DNA from: Sphaerotilus mobilis
GTDB lineage: Bacteria > Pseudomonadota > Gammaproteobacteria > Burkholderiales > Burkholderiaceae_C
Assembly (NCBI RefSeq): GCF_004216565.1
Contig: NZ_SGWV01000007.1
Location: forward strand, 62,001 to 126,000
Direction: 5' to 3'
DNA length: 64,000 nt
The notes under the pieces were generated by a model. That model was not told the origin of the DNA. It searched no databases and was given only the letters and a program-made list of their open reading frames with translations. Made by a program: the position numbers and the translations under genes. Positions 9,420 through 17,693 of this stretch are shown one piece after another (position 1 is the first letter of the stretch; each line of letters begins with the position of its first letter).

Positions 9420-11177
9420 TCAGACCTTCTGCTTGACGTAGCGGCCCGGTGCCGGCTCGATCGCCTTGTACTTGCGATTGCCCGGCGTCTTGGGCGCGGC
9501 CTTGAGCTTGCTGCCGTGGGCCTTGAGCCAGTCGGACCAATCCGGCCACCAGCTGCCAGCCTGATCGGTGGCGCCTTCGAGCCACTGGTCAGCGGTCTTG
9601 GGCAGCTTGTCGTTGGTCCAGAAGTTGCGCTTCTTCTTGGCCGGCGGGTTGATCACGCCGGCGATGTGGCCGGAGGCGCCCAGCACGAAACGCAGCTTGC
9701 CCTTGAGGAGCTGGGTGTTGAGGTAGGCCGAGTCCCAGGGGACGATGTGGTCCTCGCGCGAGGCGTAGATGTAGAACGGCGCCTCGATCTTGCCCAGGTC
9801 GACCTTCTCGCCGCAGACCGTCGTCGCACCCGGCACCTTGAGCTTGTCCTCGAGGTAGGTGTGGCGCAGGTACCAGCAGTACATCGGGCCCGGCAGGTTG
9901 GTGCTGTCGGAGTTCCAGTACAGCAGGTCGAAGGGCGGCGGCGTCTCGCCCTTGAGGTAGTTGCCGACGACGTAGTTCCAGACCAGGTCGTTCGGACGCA
10001 GGAAGCTGAAGGTGGCCGACAGTTCCTTGCCCTTGAGCAGCTTCGGGCCCTTGGGCGCCTTCTCGCCGATGGTCATCTCGCGGACCTTGACCATGGCCTC
10101 GTCGATGAACAGGTCCAGCACGCCGGTGGCGCTGAAGTCGAGGAAGGTGGTCAGCAGCGTGACGCTGGCGGCCGGTTGCTGGCCGCGCGCGGCCAGCACG
10201 GCCAGGGCGGTGCTCAGCAGCGTGCCGCCGACGCAGAAGCCCAGCATGTTGAACTTCTCGCTGCCGGAGATCTCGCCGACCACCGAGATCGCCTTGATGA
10301 CGGCATCCTCGATGTAGTTGTCCCAGGTCTTGGCGACGAGGCTCTCGTCCGGGTTGCGCCAGCTGACCACGAAGACGCGGTGGCCTTGCGCGACGGTGTA
10401 GCGGATCAGCGAGTTGTCCGGCTGCAGGTCAAGGATGTAGAACTTGTTGATGCACGGCGGCACGAACAGCATCGGGCGCTCATGCACCTGCTCGGTCAGC
10501 GGCTTGTATTCGATCAGCTGGAACAGCTCGTTTTCGAACACCACCGAGCCCTCGGTCGTGGCGACGTTGCGGCCGACCTCGAACAGGCTCTCGTCGGTCT
10601 GCGACACATGCCCTTGGCGGATGTCGTCGAGCAGGTGCTGCATGCCCAGCGCGATGCTCTCGCCCTTGGTTTCGATGGCCTTCTTCTGCGCTTCCGGGTT
10701 GGTCGCCAGGAAGTTCGACGGCGCCGCAGCATCGATCCACTGCTGGACCGCGAAGCGAACCCGTGCGCGGGTCTTGGCGTCGCCGTCGACGGCCTCGGCC
10801 AGTTGCATCATCGTGCGGGCATTGAGCAGGTAGACAGCGGCCGAGAAACTCGACAGCGGGTTGCTCTTCCACGCTTCGTTGGAGAAACGACGGTCTCCGG
10901 CCATGGCCTGGAAGGAGCCAGAAATCGCGCCGTTCCAGAGCTGGCCGGCAGCGGCCATGTACTCGGACTGGATGCGGTTGAGCTCCGCCGGCGCGATCTT
11001 CAGCTGCGAGAAGCCCTTGAGCGATTCGCCCAGGCTGGCACCGAGTTCGCCGATCTGCTGGCCGGTCTCACCGAACTGCGGCGCACCGGCCATGGAGAAC
11101 GCCTGCTTCAGGCTCTCTTCGAGGTTGAGGCCCATCGGCCCGCCCAATCCGGGCATTTGCCCGAGGAATGCACTCAT
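9420..11177 (-). CDS. phaC: Class I polyhydroxyalkanoate synthase
   Basis: A 585-residue enzyme that polymerises (R)-3-hydroxyacyl-CoA into storage polyester on the granule surface. The lipase-like box GFCVGG holds catalytic Cys315; Asp476 (REDHIVPWDSAY) and His504 (ASGHIAGV) complete the triad. The length is normal for class I (Ralstonia 589), and no phaE partner is needed. The ATG at 11177 was chosen because GGAGGAGACG lies directly upstream; a longer open frame reaching 11531 has no such site. A CATAAT hexamer about 90 bases upstream could be a -10 box. phaB follows on the same strand. Confidence 0.96.
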   Translation of the reverse strand: MSAFLGQMPGLGGPMGLNLEESLKQAFSMAGAPQFGETGQQIGELGASLGESLKGFSQLKIAPAELNRIQSEYMAAAGQLWNGAISGSFQAMAGDRRFSNEAWKSNPLSSFSAAVYLLNARTMMQLAEAVDGDAKTRARVRFAVQQWIDAAAPSNFLATNPEAQKKAIETKGESIALGMQHLLDDIRQGHVSQTDESLFEVGRNVATTEGSVVFENELFQLIEYKPLTEQVHERPMLFVPPCINKFYILDLQPDNSLIRYTVAQGHRVFVVSWRNPDESLVAKTWDNYIEDAVIKAISVVGEISGSEKFNMLGFCVGGTLLSTALAVLAARGQQPAASVTLLTTFLDFSATGVLDLFIDEAMVKVREMTIGEKAPKGPKLLKGKELSATFSFLRPNDLVWNYVVGNYLKGETPPPFDLLYWNSDSTNLPGPMYCWYLRHTYLEDKLKVPGATTVCGEKVDLGKIEAPFYIYASREDHIVPWDSAYLNTQLLKGKLRFVLGASGHIAGVINPPAKKKRNFWTNDKLPKTADQWLEGATDQAGSWWPDWSDWLKAHGSKLKAAPKTPGNRKYKAIEPAPGRYVKQKV

Positions 11178-11342
11178 CGTCTCCTCCATCGCGTCACGGT
11201 GCATGGCGCGGGCCATGCGTCGGGAAAACCGTTGGTCCGGACCGAGAAGGTCTGGACAGTGAAAATGATTATGGGTCGTGAGCCTTGCATGAAACTGTAG
11301 CTGTCGCGCCCGCGACACCCGAGAAACCCACTGGAAACTTCG

Positions 11343-11648
11343 ATGTATCTCGTTGCCATCGCCTGGTTGTACGTCGTCCTGATGATGGCTGCGGCCGAGG
11401 CCATGCACCCGGGCGGCACGGTGCTGGGCGCCTTCTTCACGATGCTGCTCTACGGCATCGGGCCGGTCGCGCTGGTGCTCTACCTGCTGGGCACGCCGAT
11501 GCGCGCCAAGGCCCGTCGCCAGGCCGAACAACAGGACGCCGCAGCGCCGCGCAGCTCGGCAGACGCCGCATCAGGCCCGCTCGCGCAGCCAGACCAGGCC
11601 CGCCATGCGGCCGGTGGTCCGGTCGCGACGGTAAGAGAAGAACCGTGA
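11343..11648 (+). CDS. Small two-helix membrane protein, hypothetical
   Basis: A 101-residue protein with two predicted transmembrane helices (about residues 3-20 and 28-50) and a hydrophilic, Ala/Gln/Arg-rich cytoplasmic tail. It is divergent from phaC and converges on pgeF, sharing 78 bases with it at the 3' ends. I recognise no named domain. The helix pattern and the good start context support a real gene; the function is unknown. Confidence 0.6.
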   Translation: MYLVAIAWLYVVLMMAAAEAMHPGGTVLGAFFTMLLYGIGPVALVLYLLGTPMRAKARRQAEQQDAAAPRSSADAASGPLAQPDQARHAAGGPVATVREEP

Positions 11649-12407
11649 CGCGTCGGTGACGGTGCACCAGCCGGTGCCGCCGTCGTTGCCCCCCACGGCA
11701 GACACGCCGGCCTGCGCCAGACGCAGCCGCGCAAGCTGCGGCAGGTCGGCCCACCATTTGCCCGGATGACCGAGGCGCGGCCTGAAACAGGCCCCTGGCT
11801 CATCGACCGAGCCACCGAAAGCAGCCAGCACGTCGGCACCGACCTCGAAGGCCGCCGGCCCGATACAGGGACCCAGCCAGGCCTCGACGCGGTCCGGCGC
11901 GACACCATGGCGCGCGTGCAGCGCCGCCAGCGTCGCGTCCAGCACACCACCGGCTAGGCCACGCCAGCCGGCGTGCGCGGCGGCCACGGCGCGGCCATCG
12001 CGGTCGGCGAACAACACCGGCAGGCAGTCGGCCACCTGGACCTCGCAGGCCAGACCGGGCCGGCCGCACACCGATGCGTCGGCCACCGGCACGGGGCGGT
12101 CGTCGTCAGGCGCATCAAACTCCTCCAGCCCCTCAAGCTCTTCCAGAGCCTGCACCAGCACACCGTGGACCTGGTTCAGCCGCACCGGGCGGGCGCCAAT
12201 CCAGCCTTGCAGGCGTGCGCGGTTGAGGGTGACGGCTGCCGGGTCGTCCCCAACCTCGACCTTGAGGTTGAGCCCATCAAAAGGCGCCGCGCTGACGCCG
12301 CCTGCTCGGCTGCTCATGAAGGCGCCGATGCGCGGGTGGCTGAAGACCGGCCAGAGGCCGCGATCGTCCTGCCGCGTCGTCGGCGACGCGGGTGTCGTCG
12401 GCTTCAA
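11571..12407 (-). CDS. pgeF: Multicopper-oxidase-like purine nucleoside phosphorylase / peptidoglycan editing factor (YfiH/LACC1 family)
   Basis: A 278-residue cytoplasmic protein of the YfiH family (LACC1 in animals). The metal-ligand motifs are present: NQVHG, the cysteine in ADCLPVL and the histidine in AAHAGWRGLAGG. The later segment WLGPCIGP is also typical. Family members act on purine nucleosides and, in E. coli, correct peptidoglycan precursors. The start overlaps the stop of the upstream GST-type gene by ATGA, so the two are translationally coupled. The last 78 bases overlap the convergent small membrane gene. Confidence 0.88.
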   Translation of the reverse strand: MKPTTPASPTTRQDDRGLWPVFSHPRIGAFMSSRAGGVSAAPFDGLNLKVEVGDDPAAVTLNRARLQGWIGARPVRLNQVHGVLVQALEELEGLEEFDAPDDDRPVPVADASVCGRPGLACEVQVADCLPVLFADRDGRAVAAAHAGWRGLAGGVLDATLAALHARHGVAPDRVEAWLGPCIGPAAFEVGADVLAAFGGSVDEPGACFRPRLGHPGKWWADLPQLARLRLAQAGVSAVGGNDGGTGWCTVTDASRFFSYRRDRTTGRMAGLVWLRERA

Positions 12408-13045
12408 TCCTGCGCGTCCGGGCAGGCCGAGGGCTGCGCGGCCTGGAAGGCGGGCAGCGCCATGCAGGCGTCAAAGATGCGCATGACGGTGGGGAGGCCA
12501 TCGAGCCGACAGTCGAAGCGCTGGGCGTTGAAGATCTGTGGCACCAGCAGGCAATCGGCCAGGCCGGGTGTGTCGCCGTGGCAATGGCGGCCGGTCTGCG
12601 GCTCGCTGGTCAGGCGGCGCTCGACCACCTCCAGTCCCCCTTCGACCCAGTGGCGGTACCAGGCGTTCTTGGCGTCCTCGCTGACGCCCAGGTCCTTGAC
12701 CAGGTAGCGCAGCACGCGCAGGTTGTTGAGCGGATGGATCTCGCAGGCGATGTCCAGCGCCAGCGAGCGCACCCGCGCGCGTCCGAGCGCATCGGCCGGC
12801 AGCAGCGCCGGTTCCGGGTGGGTCTCGTCGAGGTATTCGATGATGGCCAGCGACTGGCTGATGGCATGGTCACCGTCGACCAGCAGCGGCACCAGGCGCT
12901 GGGCCGAGCGGGCCGCGTAGTCCGCCGCGAGCTGCTCGTTGCGCACCAGATGGACCGGCTGGTAGTCGTAGGGCAGGCCCTTCAGCGCCAGGGCGATGCG
13001 GACCCGGAACGAGGCCGATGAGCGGTGATAGTTGTAGAGCTGCAT
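12404..13045 (-). CDS. maiA: Maleylacetoacetate isomerase (zeta-class glutathione S-transferase)
   Basis: A 213-residue GST-fold protein. The N-terminal active-site segment YNYHRSSASFRVRIALALKG carries the SSxxxRVR signature of the zeta class. LVPLLVDGDHAISQSLAIIEYLDE forms the glutathione-binding region. The C-terminal helical domain has GLADCLLVPQIFNAQRF. The family isomerises maleylacetoacetate or maleylpyruvate in aromatic-acid and tyrosine breakdown. No other pathway gene is nearby, so the physiological substrate is not settled. It is coupled to pgeF through an ATGA overlap. Confidence 0.88.
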   Translation of the reverse strand: MQLYNYHRSSASFRVRIALALKGLPYDYQPVHLVRNEQLAADYAARSAQRLVPLLVDGDHAISQSLAIIEYLDETHPEPALLPADALGRARVRSLALDIACEIHPLNNLRVLRYLVKDLGVSEDAKNAWYRHWVEGGLEVVERRLTSEPQTGRHCHGDTPGLADCLLVPQIFNAQRFDCRLDGLPTVMRIFDACMALPAFQAAQPSACPDAQD

Positions 13046-13103
13046 GGTCTTCCAGAGGGCGGCGGGATCATGCCACGCAGACCCTCGCCGCTACACTGGA
13101 TCG

Positions 13104-13649
13104 ATGCCTCCTACGCCCCGCATCAAGCACTGCCGAGCCTGCGGCACGCCGGTCGACTACCGGGTGCCGGTCGATGACAACCGGGAGCGCGCGGTCTGCC
13201 CGGCCTGCCACGAGGTGCACTACCAGAACCCCTGCAACGTGGTCGGCACGGTGCCGCACTGGGAAGACAAGGTGCTGCTGTGCCGCCGCAACATCGAGCC
13301 CCAGCGCGGCCTCTGGACCCTGCCTGCCGGCTTCATGGAACTGGGTGAAACGACCGCCGAAGGGGCCCTGCGCGAGACCATCGAGGAGGCCGGCGCGGCC
13401 ATCGAGATGCTGCCGCTCTACACCGTGTTGAACGTGGTGCGGGCCGGTCAGGTCCACCTGTTCTACCGGGCCGCGCTGCAGCACCTCACCTTCGACCCGG
13501 GCCCCGAGACCATTGAAGTGGCGCTGTTCAGCGAAGCCGACCTGCCCTGGCACGAGCTGGCCTTCCGCACCGTGCGCGTGACGCTGGAGCACTACTTCGC
13601 CGACCGCCGCAGCGGCCACTTCGGCATGCACCACGGCGACATCACCTGA
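13104..13649 (+). CDS. NUDIX hydrolase with N-terminal zinc ribbon (NudC/ADP-ribose pyrophosphatase-like)
   Basis: A 181-residue protein. Two CxxC pairs (HCRACG and VCPACH) form a small zinc ribbon in the first 40 residues. The NUDIX box GFMELGETTAEGALRETIEE with the EEAG that follows supplies the Mg2+-binding glutamates. The family hydrolyses nucleoside diphosphates linked to another moiety; the substrate is not deducible here. The start ATG lies in the short gap next to the divergent maiA. Confidence 0.85.
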   Translation: MPPTPRIKHCRACGTPVDYRVPVDDNRERAVCPACHEVHYQNPCNVVGTVPHWEDKVLLCRRNIEPQRGLWTLPAGFMELGETTAEGALRETIEEAGAAIEMLPLYTVLNVVRAGQVHLFYRAALQHLTFDPGPETIEVALFSEADLPWHELAFRTVRVTLEHYFADRRSGHFGMHHGDIT

Positions 13650-13713
13650 GCCCTGCCGACCTCGGCCTCCTGACGGACGACGCCGGACCGCGCGCCGCCC
13701 CACCTCCCCTGCC

Positions 13714-15924
13714 ATGAACGACGCCGCGCCCTCGCCCGCCTCCGATCCCTCAAACCCAAGCGGTGACGAGGCGTCCGACCCGGTCATCGCCCGGCTGCGC
13801 GAGGACCTGATCCACCCCGATCCGCTGCTGGACTGCCTGATCGAGGTTTGCCGGCTGCACGGCGTCAACGTGTCGCGCGCCGCGCTCAGCGCCGGCCTGC
13901 CGCTGGAGGACGGTCGCCTGACGCTGGCCCTGGCCGATCGAGCCGCTGCCCGCGCCGGCATGAGCACGCGCCTGCAGCGCCTGCGCCGCACCCGCATCGA
14001 CCCGGCCACGCTGCCGGCCATCCTGTTGCTCAAGGGCGGCAATGCCTGCGTGCTGCTGGGCTGGACCGCCGACGGCGATGCCCGTGTGCTGCTGCCCGAG
14101 ACCGGCCAGGGCGCCATCGTTATGCACCGCAACGAGCTGCGGCGGCGCTACACCGGCGTGGTGCTGTTCGTGCGGCCGCACTTCCGCTTCGACGAGCGCA
14201 CCGCGCAGCCGCCGCCGGCCGATCAGGGTCACTGGTTCTGGTCGGCCGTCAGCAGCCAGCGCGGCGTCTACCGCGACGTGCTGTGGGCCGCGCTGCTGAT
14301 CAACCTGTTCGCGCTGGCCTTCCCGATCTTCACGATGAACGTCTACGACCGCGTGGTGCCCAACCACGCGACCGAGACCCTGTGGACCCTGGCGATCGGC
14401 CTGCTGATCGTGCTGGGCGCAGATCTCTACCTGCGCCTGCTGCGCAGCCGCTTCGTCGACGAGGCGGGTGCGCGCATCGACCTGCAGCTGTCGGCCAGCC
14501 TGCTCGAACGGGTGCTGGGCATGAAGCTGGAGAACCGCCCCGCCTCTGTCGGCAGCTACGCAGCCAACCTGCGTGGCTACGAGCAGGTGCGCGACTTCAT
14601 CGCCGCCTCCACCGTGACGACGCTGATCGACCTGCCCTTCGCGCTGCTGTTCCTGCTGGCGATGAGCTGGATCTCCGGCTGGCTGGCCCTGCCGGTGCTG
14701 CTGGCCTTTGGCGCCATCCTGTTCATGGGCTGGTCACTGCAAGGCCGCCTGCACCGACTGGCCAAGTCGACCCACCAGGCCAGCGCCCAGCGCAATGCCA
14801 CGCTGGTCGAGGCGCTGACCGGCTTGGAGACGCTCAAGACGCAGGCTGCCGAGAGCGTCATCCAGGCGCGCTGGGAACGCGGCAACCAGTTCCTGGCCCA
14901 GGCCCAGGTCGCCATGCGCGGGTTGGCCAACCGGGCCAGCTACGGCACCTCGACGCTGGTGCAGGCGGTGTCGCTGCTGATCGTCGTGATCGGCGTCTAC
15001 TTGATCAACGACCGCCAGCTGACCATGGGCGCCCTGATCGCCTGCACCACGCTGGCCTCGCGGGCGCTGGCACCGGCCGGCCAGATCGTCGGCCTGCTGA
15101 TGCAGTACCAGGGCGCACGCACGGCGCTGGAGGCCCTCAACGGCGTGATGGACCAGCCGATCGAGCGCGAGGCCGGCCTGAACTTCCTGCACCGCCGCGA
15201 GCTGCGCGGCGAGATCGAGCTGCGCGACGTGCACTTCGCCTACCCCGGCCGCGACGACGCGGTGATCGACGGCGTCAGTCTGCGCATCCAGCCCGGTGAA
15301 CGGGTGGCGCTGATCGGCCGGGTCGGTTCGGGCAAGAGCACGCTGCAGAAGCTGATGCTCGGGCTCTACCAGCCACGTTCCGGCGCGGTGCTGCTCGACG
15401 GCATCGACCTGCGCCAGCTCGACCCGGCCGATGTGCGCCGCAACATGGCCTATGTCTCGCAGGACATCACGCTGTTCTACGGCACGCTGCGCGAGAACAT
15501 CACGCTGGGCATGCCCTATGCGGACGACCAGAGCGTGGCCACCGCCGCAGAGATCGCCTGCCTGACCGAGTTCATCCACCGCCATCCGCGCGGCTACGAC
15601 CTGCCGGTGGGCGAACGGGGCGAGCTGCTGTCGGGCGGCCAGCGTCAGAGCGTGGGCCTGGCCCGGGCGCTGCTGCACAACGCGCCGCTGCTGCTGCTCG
15701 ACGAGCCGACCAGCGCGATGGACTTCTCGACCGAGGCGCAGGTCACCCGCCAAGTGGCCGACTTCGCCATCGGCCGCACCGTCGTGCTGGTCACGCACCG
15801 CACCTCGATGCTGGCATTGGTCGACCGCGTCATCGTGGTCGACGGTGGCCGCATCGTCGCCGACGGTCCGCGCGACCGCATCCTGGAGGCCCTCCAGTCG
15901 GGCCGCATCACGAGGGCCGCATGA
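13714..15924 (+). CDS. lapB: Type I secretion permease/ATPase (LapB/RtxB family)
   Basis: A 736-residue inner-membrane ABC exporter subunit. Residues 1-155 form a C39-like domain that lacks the catalytic cysteine (segments CLIEVCRLHGV and ILLLKGGNACVLLG), as in LapB/HlyB-type transporters. About six membrane helices span residues 180-460. The ATPase has Walker A GRVGSGKST, signature LSGGQRQ and Walker B LLLLDEPT. It overlaps lapC by ATGA and is followed by the adhesin gene, so the likely cargo is LapA. Confidence 0.93.
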   Translation: MNDAAPSPASDPSNPSGDEASDPVIARLREDLIHPDPLLDCLIEVCRLHGVNVSRAALSAGLPLEDGRLTLALADRAAARAGMSTRLQRLRRTRIDPATLPAILLLKGGNACVLLGWTADGDARVLLPETGQGAIVMHRNELRRRYTGVVLFVRPHFRFDERTAQPPPADQGHWFWSAVSSQRGVYRDVLWAALLINLFALAFPIFTMNVYDRVVPNHATETLWTLAIGLLIVLGADLYLRLLRSRFVDEAGARIDLQLSASLLERVLGMKLENRPASVGSYAANLRGYEQVRDFIAASTVTTLIDLPFALLFLLAMSWISGWLALPVLLAFGAILFMGWSLQGRLHRLAKSTHQASAQRNATLVEALTGLETLKTQAAESVIQARWERGNQFLAQAQVAMRGLANRASYGTSTLVQAVSLLIVVIGVYLINDRQLTMGALIACTTLASRALAPAGQIVGLLMQYQGARTALEALNGVMDQPIEREAGLNFLHRRELRGEIELRDVHFAYPGRDDAVIDGVSLRIQPGERVALIGRVGSGKSTLQKLMLGLYQPRSGAVLLDGIDLRQLDPADVRRNMAYVSQDITLFYGTLRENITLGMPYADDQSVATAAEIACLTEFIHRHPRGYDLPVGERGELLSGGQRQSVGLARALLHNAPLLLLDEPTSAMDFSTEAQVTRQVADFAIGRTVVLVTHRTSMLALVDRVIVVDGGRIVADGPRDRILEALQSGRITRAA

Positions 15925-17432
15925 ACGCCGTCCCACCCCAAGCGCGCGACGAAGCGCCGCGCAGCGAGAGCGCCCCGGCCACCCAGGTCGGCATGGCCAC
16001 GGCCGAAGCCAGCACGGCCCCCGGCCGCATCGAACGTGCCCAGGTCTTCTTCGGCAAGGTCATGAAGCACCTGTTCGGCCGCACCGTCGCCGACCAGCCC
16101 GACCCCGGGGCGGAGCAGCGCGCCCGTCAGAACCGCTTCAACTACGAATACGAGGCGCTGGACCTGATGAGCCGCGAAGACACCGCGCGCGCCCAGCTGA
16201 TCGTGCGCGTGGTGGCGCTGACGGTGCTGGTGCTGCTGCTGTGGGCGGCGATCGGCCAGATCGACGAGGTCACGCGCGGCGACGGCAAGGTCATTCCCTC
16301 GCGCCAGCTGCAGGTGGTGCAGTCGCTCGACGGCGGCGTGGTCTCGGAGATCCTGGTGCGCGAGGGCGACAACGTCGAAGAAGGCCAGCTGCTGCTGCGC
16401 ATCGACGAGACCCGCGCCACCTCCGGCGTGCGCGAAAGCGCCGCGCAGGTCTTCGCGCTGAAGGTCCGCCAGGCCCGCCTGAAGGCGCTGGCCGAAGGCG
16501 CGAGCTTCAACCCGCCGGCGCCCCAGCCGGGCAACACGGAGGAGGCGCGCATCGTCGACGAGGAGCGCAACCTCTACAACGCCCGCGTCAGCGAGCTGCA
16601 GGCCACGCTGTCGGTCAGCGAACAGCAGCTCAACCAGCGCGAGCAGGAGTTCGGCGAGGCCCGGGCGCGCCAGTCGGCCGCCCAGCGCGCGCTGGCGATC
16701 TCGCGCCAGGAACTGCAGAAGACCAAGCCGCTGTTGTCGACCGGCGCGATCTCCGAGGTCGAGGTGCTGCGGCTGGACCGCGAGGTCAGCCGCAACCGCG
16801 GCGACGTGGAGCAGGCCGCCTCGCAGATCGCCCGCGTGCAGGCCGCCATCTCGGAGGCCCGCCGCAAGCGTCAGGAAACCGAGCTGCAGTTCCGCAACGA
16901 GGCCCGGCGCGAACTGTCCGATGTGCTGGGCCGGCTGAGTGCGCTCAACCAGGGCGCCGTCGCGCTGGCCGACAAGGTCAACAAGGCCCAGGTCCGTTCG
17001 CCGGTGCGCGGACGCATCCAGCGCCTGCTGGCCAACACCGTCGGCGGCGTGCTGCAGCCGGGCAAGGACATCGTCGAGATCGTGCCGCTGGACGACACCC
17101 TCGTGCTGGAGGCCCGCGTCGAGCCCAAGGACATCGCCTTCATCCACCCCGGCCAGGCGGCCTCGGTGAAGTTCACCGCCTACGACTTCTCGATCTATGG
17201 CGGGCTGGAGGCGGTGGTCGAGAACATCAGCCCCGACACGCTGATCGACGAGCGCGGCAATGCCTACTACCTCGTCCGGGTGCGCACCAACCGACCGGAG
17301 TTCGGGGCCGATCAGCCGATCATTCCGGGCATGACGGCGACGGTGGACATCCTGACCGGCAAGAAGTCGGTGCTGTCCTACCTGCTCAAGCCCATCCTGA
17401 AGGCCCGCGCCTACGCCCTGCGGGAACGCTGA
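15921..17432 (+). CDS. lapC: Type I secretion membrane-fusion protein (HlyD/LapC family)
   Basis: A 503-residue periplasmic adaptor that bridges LapB and the outer-membrane channel. An N-terminal cytoplasmic tail is followed by one membrane helix (about residues 92-112). The lipoyl half-motifs GDGKVIPSRQLQVVQSLDGG and VRSPVRGRIQRLL flank a long coiled coil of about 200 residues. The C-terminus ISPDTLIDERGNAYYLVRV matches HlyD-family beta domains. A weak hairpin (17439-17456, ACCCCT/AGGGGT) follows the stop. Confidence 0.93.
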   Translation: MNAVPPQARDEAPRSESAPATQVGMATAEASTAPGRIERAQVFFGKVMKHLFGRTVADQPDPGAEQRARQNRFNYEYEALDLMSREDTARAQLIVRVVALTVLVLLLWAAIGQIDEVTRGDGKVIPSRQLQVVQSLDGGVVSEILVREGDNVEEGQLLLRIDETRATSGVRESAAQVFALKVRQARLKALAEGASFNPPAPQPGNTEEARIVDEERNLYNARVSELQATLSVSEQQLNQREQEFGEARARQSAAQRALAISRQELQKTKPLLSTGAISEVEVLRLDREVSRNRGDVEQAASQIARVQAAISEARRKRQETELQFRNEARRELSDVLGRLSALNQGAVALADKVNKAQVRSPVRGRIQRLLANTVGGVLQPGKDIVEIVPLDDTLVLEARVEPKDIAFIHPGQAASVKFTAYDFSIYGGLEAVVENISPDTLIDERGNAYYLVRVRTNRPEFGADQPIIPGMTATVDILTGKKSVLSYLLKPILKARAYALRER

Positions 17433-17693
17433 CCCGCCACCCCTTGAAACAGGGGTCTGGAACTGAAAACCGCGCCCCATCGCGCGCCGTGACTTATTCA
17501 CGCGCCAGATGCACCATTTATGTGTGTCGAGGTGTGTGACGCGTATCAATCGCGCCCTTTCTGATGCGTCGCCGAAGATCCCAAGCGATATGCTTCATAT
17601 CCATATGTGGGTGACTTCATCCTTTACTTGAAGTTGGCCGCGCAGCCTCCCGCTGCGCCTGTCGCCCCACAGCCGGTAGGAGTGCACGACGTC

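Noticed and set aside
11262-11278. Fur box upstream of phaC
   Set aside because: Only one half-site (ATAATCATT type) is good; the other half does not match, so it is more likely a -10 element.
9156-11300. 714-codon plus-strand frame opposite phaB/phaC
   Set aside because: It covers two certain genes and its translation shows no domain, only Arg/Leu/Val/Ala-rich shadow sequence.
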